6,669 nucleotides of DNA from Gammaproteobacteria bacterium. GTDB taxonomy: Bacteria; Pseudomonadota; Gammaproteobacteria; Chromatiales; Chromatiaceae. Where the stretch lies: positions 821-7,489 of the forward strand of contig JADGBD010000095.1 in NCBI GenBank assembly GCA_015231665.1. Reading direction: 5' to 3'. Of this stretch, positions 4,486-6,669 are shown piece by piece; within the stretch, counting starts at the first letter, position 1; the number at the start of each line of letters is the position of its first letter. Both the position numbers and the translations under genes were made by a program. Below the pieces are notes generated by a model. The model had not been told where the DNA came from. It made no database searches and saw only the letters and a list, made by a program, of their open reading frames with translations.

Positions 4486-6669
4486 ATGTTGCAAACCATC
4501 CACAGCAATCGCATGGAACGCCTGGTGCAGGCCTTGCTTGAGCGCCTGCAGCGGCCGCTGCGGGACCCGCTTGCCAGCGAGATCATCCTGGTGCAGAACC
4601 CGGGCATGGCGCGCTGGCTCAGCCAGCAGCTTGCCCTGGCTGGTGGCATTGCCGCCAATCTGGAGTTTCCCCTGCCGGCCAGCTTTGCCTGGCGGATGCA
4701 ACAGGTCTGGCTGGGCCAGGATTTGGACCTGGGCACCTATGACAAGCAAAGCCTGCGCTGGCAGCTGATGGCGATTTTGCCGGCGCTGCTGCCCCAGCCG
4801 CAGTTCCTTGGTCTGCGCCAGTATCTGGATGTGGCGGATGAGGAAATCCGCCGCTACCAGCTGTGCGGGCGGATTGCCGATCTGTTCGATCAATACCTGG
4901 TGTATCGGCCGCAGATGCTGCTCGATTGGCAGCAGGGTTCCCTGCCCAGCCAGGCCGATGCCGCCTGGCAGGCCCTGCTTTGGCGCGCGCTGGTGGCGCG
5001 CACTCCCGGCGAGCATCGTGCCGCGCTCTATCAGCGCTTTCTCCAGCAGGCCAGCGCGGCGCCTGCCGAGTTAATACGCGAAAAACTTCCCGAGCGGGTA
5101 TCGGTGTTCGGCCTTTCTGCCCTGGCGCCGGTGTATCTGAAGGTGCTGGAGGTGCTCGCCGAGCATGCCGAGGTCTGTCTCTACCTGCTCAACCCCTGTG
5201 CCGAATACTGGGCCGATATCCAGGATGACAAGGGCCAGGCGCGCCGGCGCGCGCGCTGGCGGCGCCAGGGTCAGCAGGATCAGAGCGCGCTGCTGGACGT
5301 GGGCAATCCCCTGCTGGCGAGCATGGGCCAGGTCGGTCAGGCGCTGCTGGATCAGCTGCTGGAGGCCGGTGCCGCGGAGGCTCAGCTGTTCGCCGAGCCG
5401 GCCGGGGCGAACCTGCTGCAGCAGCTGCAGGGCGACATCCTCCAGCTGCAGGATCGCAGCAGCGGCCTGCTCGCTGAGCGCAGCCTGATCGATCCGGCAG
5501 ATCGCTCGGTTCAGATTCATGCCTGCCACAGCCCCATGCGCGAGGTGCAGGTGCTGCACGATCAGCTGCGCGCCTGTTTCGATGAGCTGGATGACCTGGA
5601 GCCGCGCCAGCTGGTGGTGATGGCGCCGGACATCGCCAGCTACGCTCCCTGGATCGAGGCGGTGTTCGGCAATGCCAGCGGCGAGCGCCATATCCCCTGG
5701 TCGATTGCCGATCTGCCGCCGCTGGATGCCCCCCTGCTGCGCGGCCTGGAGCAACTGCTGCGCCTGCCCGAATCCCGCTTCGAGGCCTCGGCGGTGCTCT
5801 CCCTGCTGGAACTGCCGGCCCTGGCCGCGCGCTTCGGCATAGATGGCGCGGGGCTGGAACGCATCCGCCGCTGGGTGCAGGAGACCGCCATCCGCTGGGG
5901 CAAGGATGGCCAGATGCGCGCCGAGCTGGGCCTGCCGGCAACCCAGGCCAACAGCTGGGAAGCCGGGCTGCAGCAGCTCTTCTTCGGCTACGCCCTGGCC
6001 CCGCAGGGCCAGCTCTACGAGGGGGTGCTGGCCTATGCCGATATCGAAGGGGCCGAGGCCGAATGGCTCGGCAACCTCGCCGAGCTGCTGCGCCAGCTGG
6101 ACCATTGGCGCCGCGAGCTGGCCCGGCCGCTGCCGGCGCAGGCCTGGGTCGAGCGGATCAATCGCCTGCTGGCGGCCTTTTTCCGCCCGAACCCCGATGA
6201 GGCCGAGCTGCTGCAGCGGGTGCGCAATGCGCTGGTTGATCTGGCCCAGCGCTGCCAGCAAAGCGGCTTTGACCAGCCCCTGTCGCTGCATCTGATCCGC
6301 GCCGAGCTCAACCAGGCCCTGGCCAGCAGTCAGGGCGCCCAGCGCTTCATGGTCGGCGGGGTGACCTTCTGCAACATGGTGCCCATGCGCAGCATTCCCT
6401 TCCGGGTCATCTGCCTGCTGGGGATGAACGATGGCCAGTTCCCCCGCCGCGATGATCCTCTCGGCTTCGACCTGATGGCGCAGCTGCCCCTGGCCAGCGA
6501 CCGCTCGCGCCGGCTGGATGATCGCTACCTGTTTCTCGAAGCCCTGCTGTCGGCGCGGGAGCGGCTCTACATCAGCTACGTCGGCAACAGCCAGCGTGAC
6601 AACAGCCCGCGCAACCCCTCGGTGCTGGTGAGCGAGTTGATCGACTACCTGCAGCGCGGCTGGCGGCTG
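4486..6669 (+). CDS. recC: RecBCD subunit RecC (exodeoxyribonuclease V gamma), 3' end outside the window
   Basis: The open frame runs 728 codons to the window edge with no stop. E. coli RecC has 1122 residues, so about two thirds is seen. RecC is the non-catalytic core of the RecBCD helicase-nuclease. It splits the duplex, channels the strands to RecB and RecD, and recognises Chi so that double-strand break repair switches to RecA loading. The frame follows E. coli RecC closely: HSNR at 6-9, ILVQNPGMARWL at 34-45, IAANLEFPLPASFAW at 55-69, ADLFDQYLVYRP at 131-142, VFGLSALAPVYL at 207-218, ACHSPMREVQVLHD at 346-359, and VTFCNMVPMRSIPF through LLGMNDG at 626-650. It has degenerate helicase-like domains without a Walker A motif, as expected for RecC. 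Two positions recalled as Chi-contacting differ from E. coli (Pro39 and Arg43). The start has a purine-rich leader and matches the E. coli N-terminus. recB and recD often follow recC and may lie beyond the edge. Confidence 0.96.
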   Translation, partial: MLQTIHSNRMERLVQALLERLQRPLRDPLASEIILVQNPGMARWLSQQLALAGGIAANLEFPLPASFAWRMQQVWLGQDLDLGTYDKQSLRWQLMAILPALLPQPQFLGLRQYLDVADEEIRRYQLCGRIADLFDQYLVYRPQMLLDWQQGSLPSQADAAWQALLWRALVARTPGEHRAALYQRFLQQASAAPAELIREKLPERVSVFGLSALAPVYLKVLEVLAEHAEVCLYLLNPCAEYWADIQDDKGQARRRARWRRQGQQDQSALLDVGNPLLASMGQVGQALLDQLLEAGAAEAQLFAEPAGANLLQQLQGDILQLQDRSSGLLAERSLIDPADRSVQIHACHSPMREVQVLHDQLRACFDELDDLEPRQLVVMAPDIASYAPWIEAVFGNASGERHIPWSIADLPPLDAPLLRGLEQLLRLPESRFEASAVLSLLELPALAARFGIDGAGLERIRRWVQETAIRWGKDGQMRAELGLPATQANSWEAGLQQLFFGYALAPQGQLYEGVLAYADIEGAEAEWLGNLAELLRQLDHWRRELARPLPAQAWVERINRLLAAFFRPNPDEAELLQRVRNALVDLAQRCQQSGFDQPLSLHLIRAELNQALASSQGAQRFMVGGVTFCNMVPMRSIPFRVICLLGMNDGQFPRRDDPLGFDLMAQLPLASDRSRRLDDRYLFLEALLSARERLYISYVGNSQRDNSPRNPSVLVSELIDYLQRGWRL

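Noticed and set aside
4360..5016. 218-residue open frame on the minus strand covering the recC start and spacer
   Set aside because: It overlaps recC coding sequence and the R37 element antisense and resembles no protein.
5071..6291. 406-residue open frame on the minus strand opposite recC
   Set aside because: It is antisense to recC, whose frame matches the E. coli protein throughout. The antisense product is Gln/Leu-rich without domains.
1..6669. tRNA, rRNA, CRISPR array, phage or toxin-antitoxin genes
   Set aside because: I looked for cloverleaf or rRNA-like sequence, regularly spaced repeats and small paired genes on both strands and saw none. The repeats found are intergenic inverted elements, not spacer arrays.

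Overview
The window looks like a chromosomal segment of a GC-rich gammaproteobacterium. The evidence is a near full-length RapA (an RNA polymerase-associated SWI2/SNF2 ATPase) and the first two thirds of RecC, both colinear with the E. coli proteins as I recall them. Intergenic REP-like hairpins of kinds common in free-living Proteobacteria fit this. I cannot place it in a genus. The gene order is not the E. coli one, where rapA and recC are unlinked.

Layout from left to right: (1) 1-131 is non-coding, with one short hairpin and one copy of a 37-nt repeat called R37 here. (2) 132-416 (-) is a small basic protein with no assigned family; its C-terminal half resembles the PC4-like ssDNA-binding fold. 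(3) 443-1084 (-) is an ankyrin-repeat lipoprotein 26 nt upstream of the small gene, so the two are probably co-transcribed. (4) 1085-1368 has no gene and holds three different inverted repeats in a row. (5) 1369-4200 (-) is rapA. (6) 4201-4485 is the spacer between divergent rapA and recC. It holds a small palindrome near the rapA start and a 167-nt element bounded by inverted R37 copies, with a strong hairpin in its centre. (7) 4486-6669 (+) is recC, intact but cut off by the window edge after 728 codons.

RapA releases and recycles stalled RNA polymerase. RecC is the subunit of RecBCD that holds the split DNA strands and reads Chi. Both are nucleic-acid housekeeping machines and share a divergent control region. 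The lipoprotein and its small partner form a separate unit downstream of rapA. I see no phage, CRISPR, toxin-antitoxin or defence island. The points most worth a second look are the MITE-like element just ahead of recC, two substitutions at recalled Chi-recognition positions of RecC, and the PC4-like pattern in the 94-residue protein.
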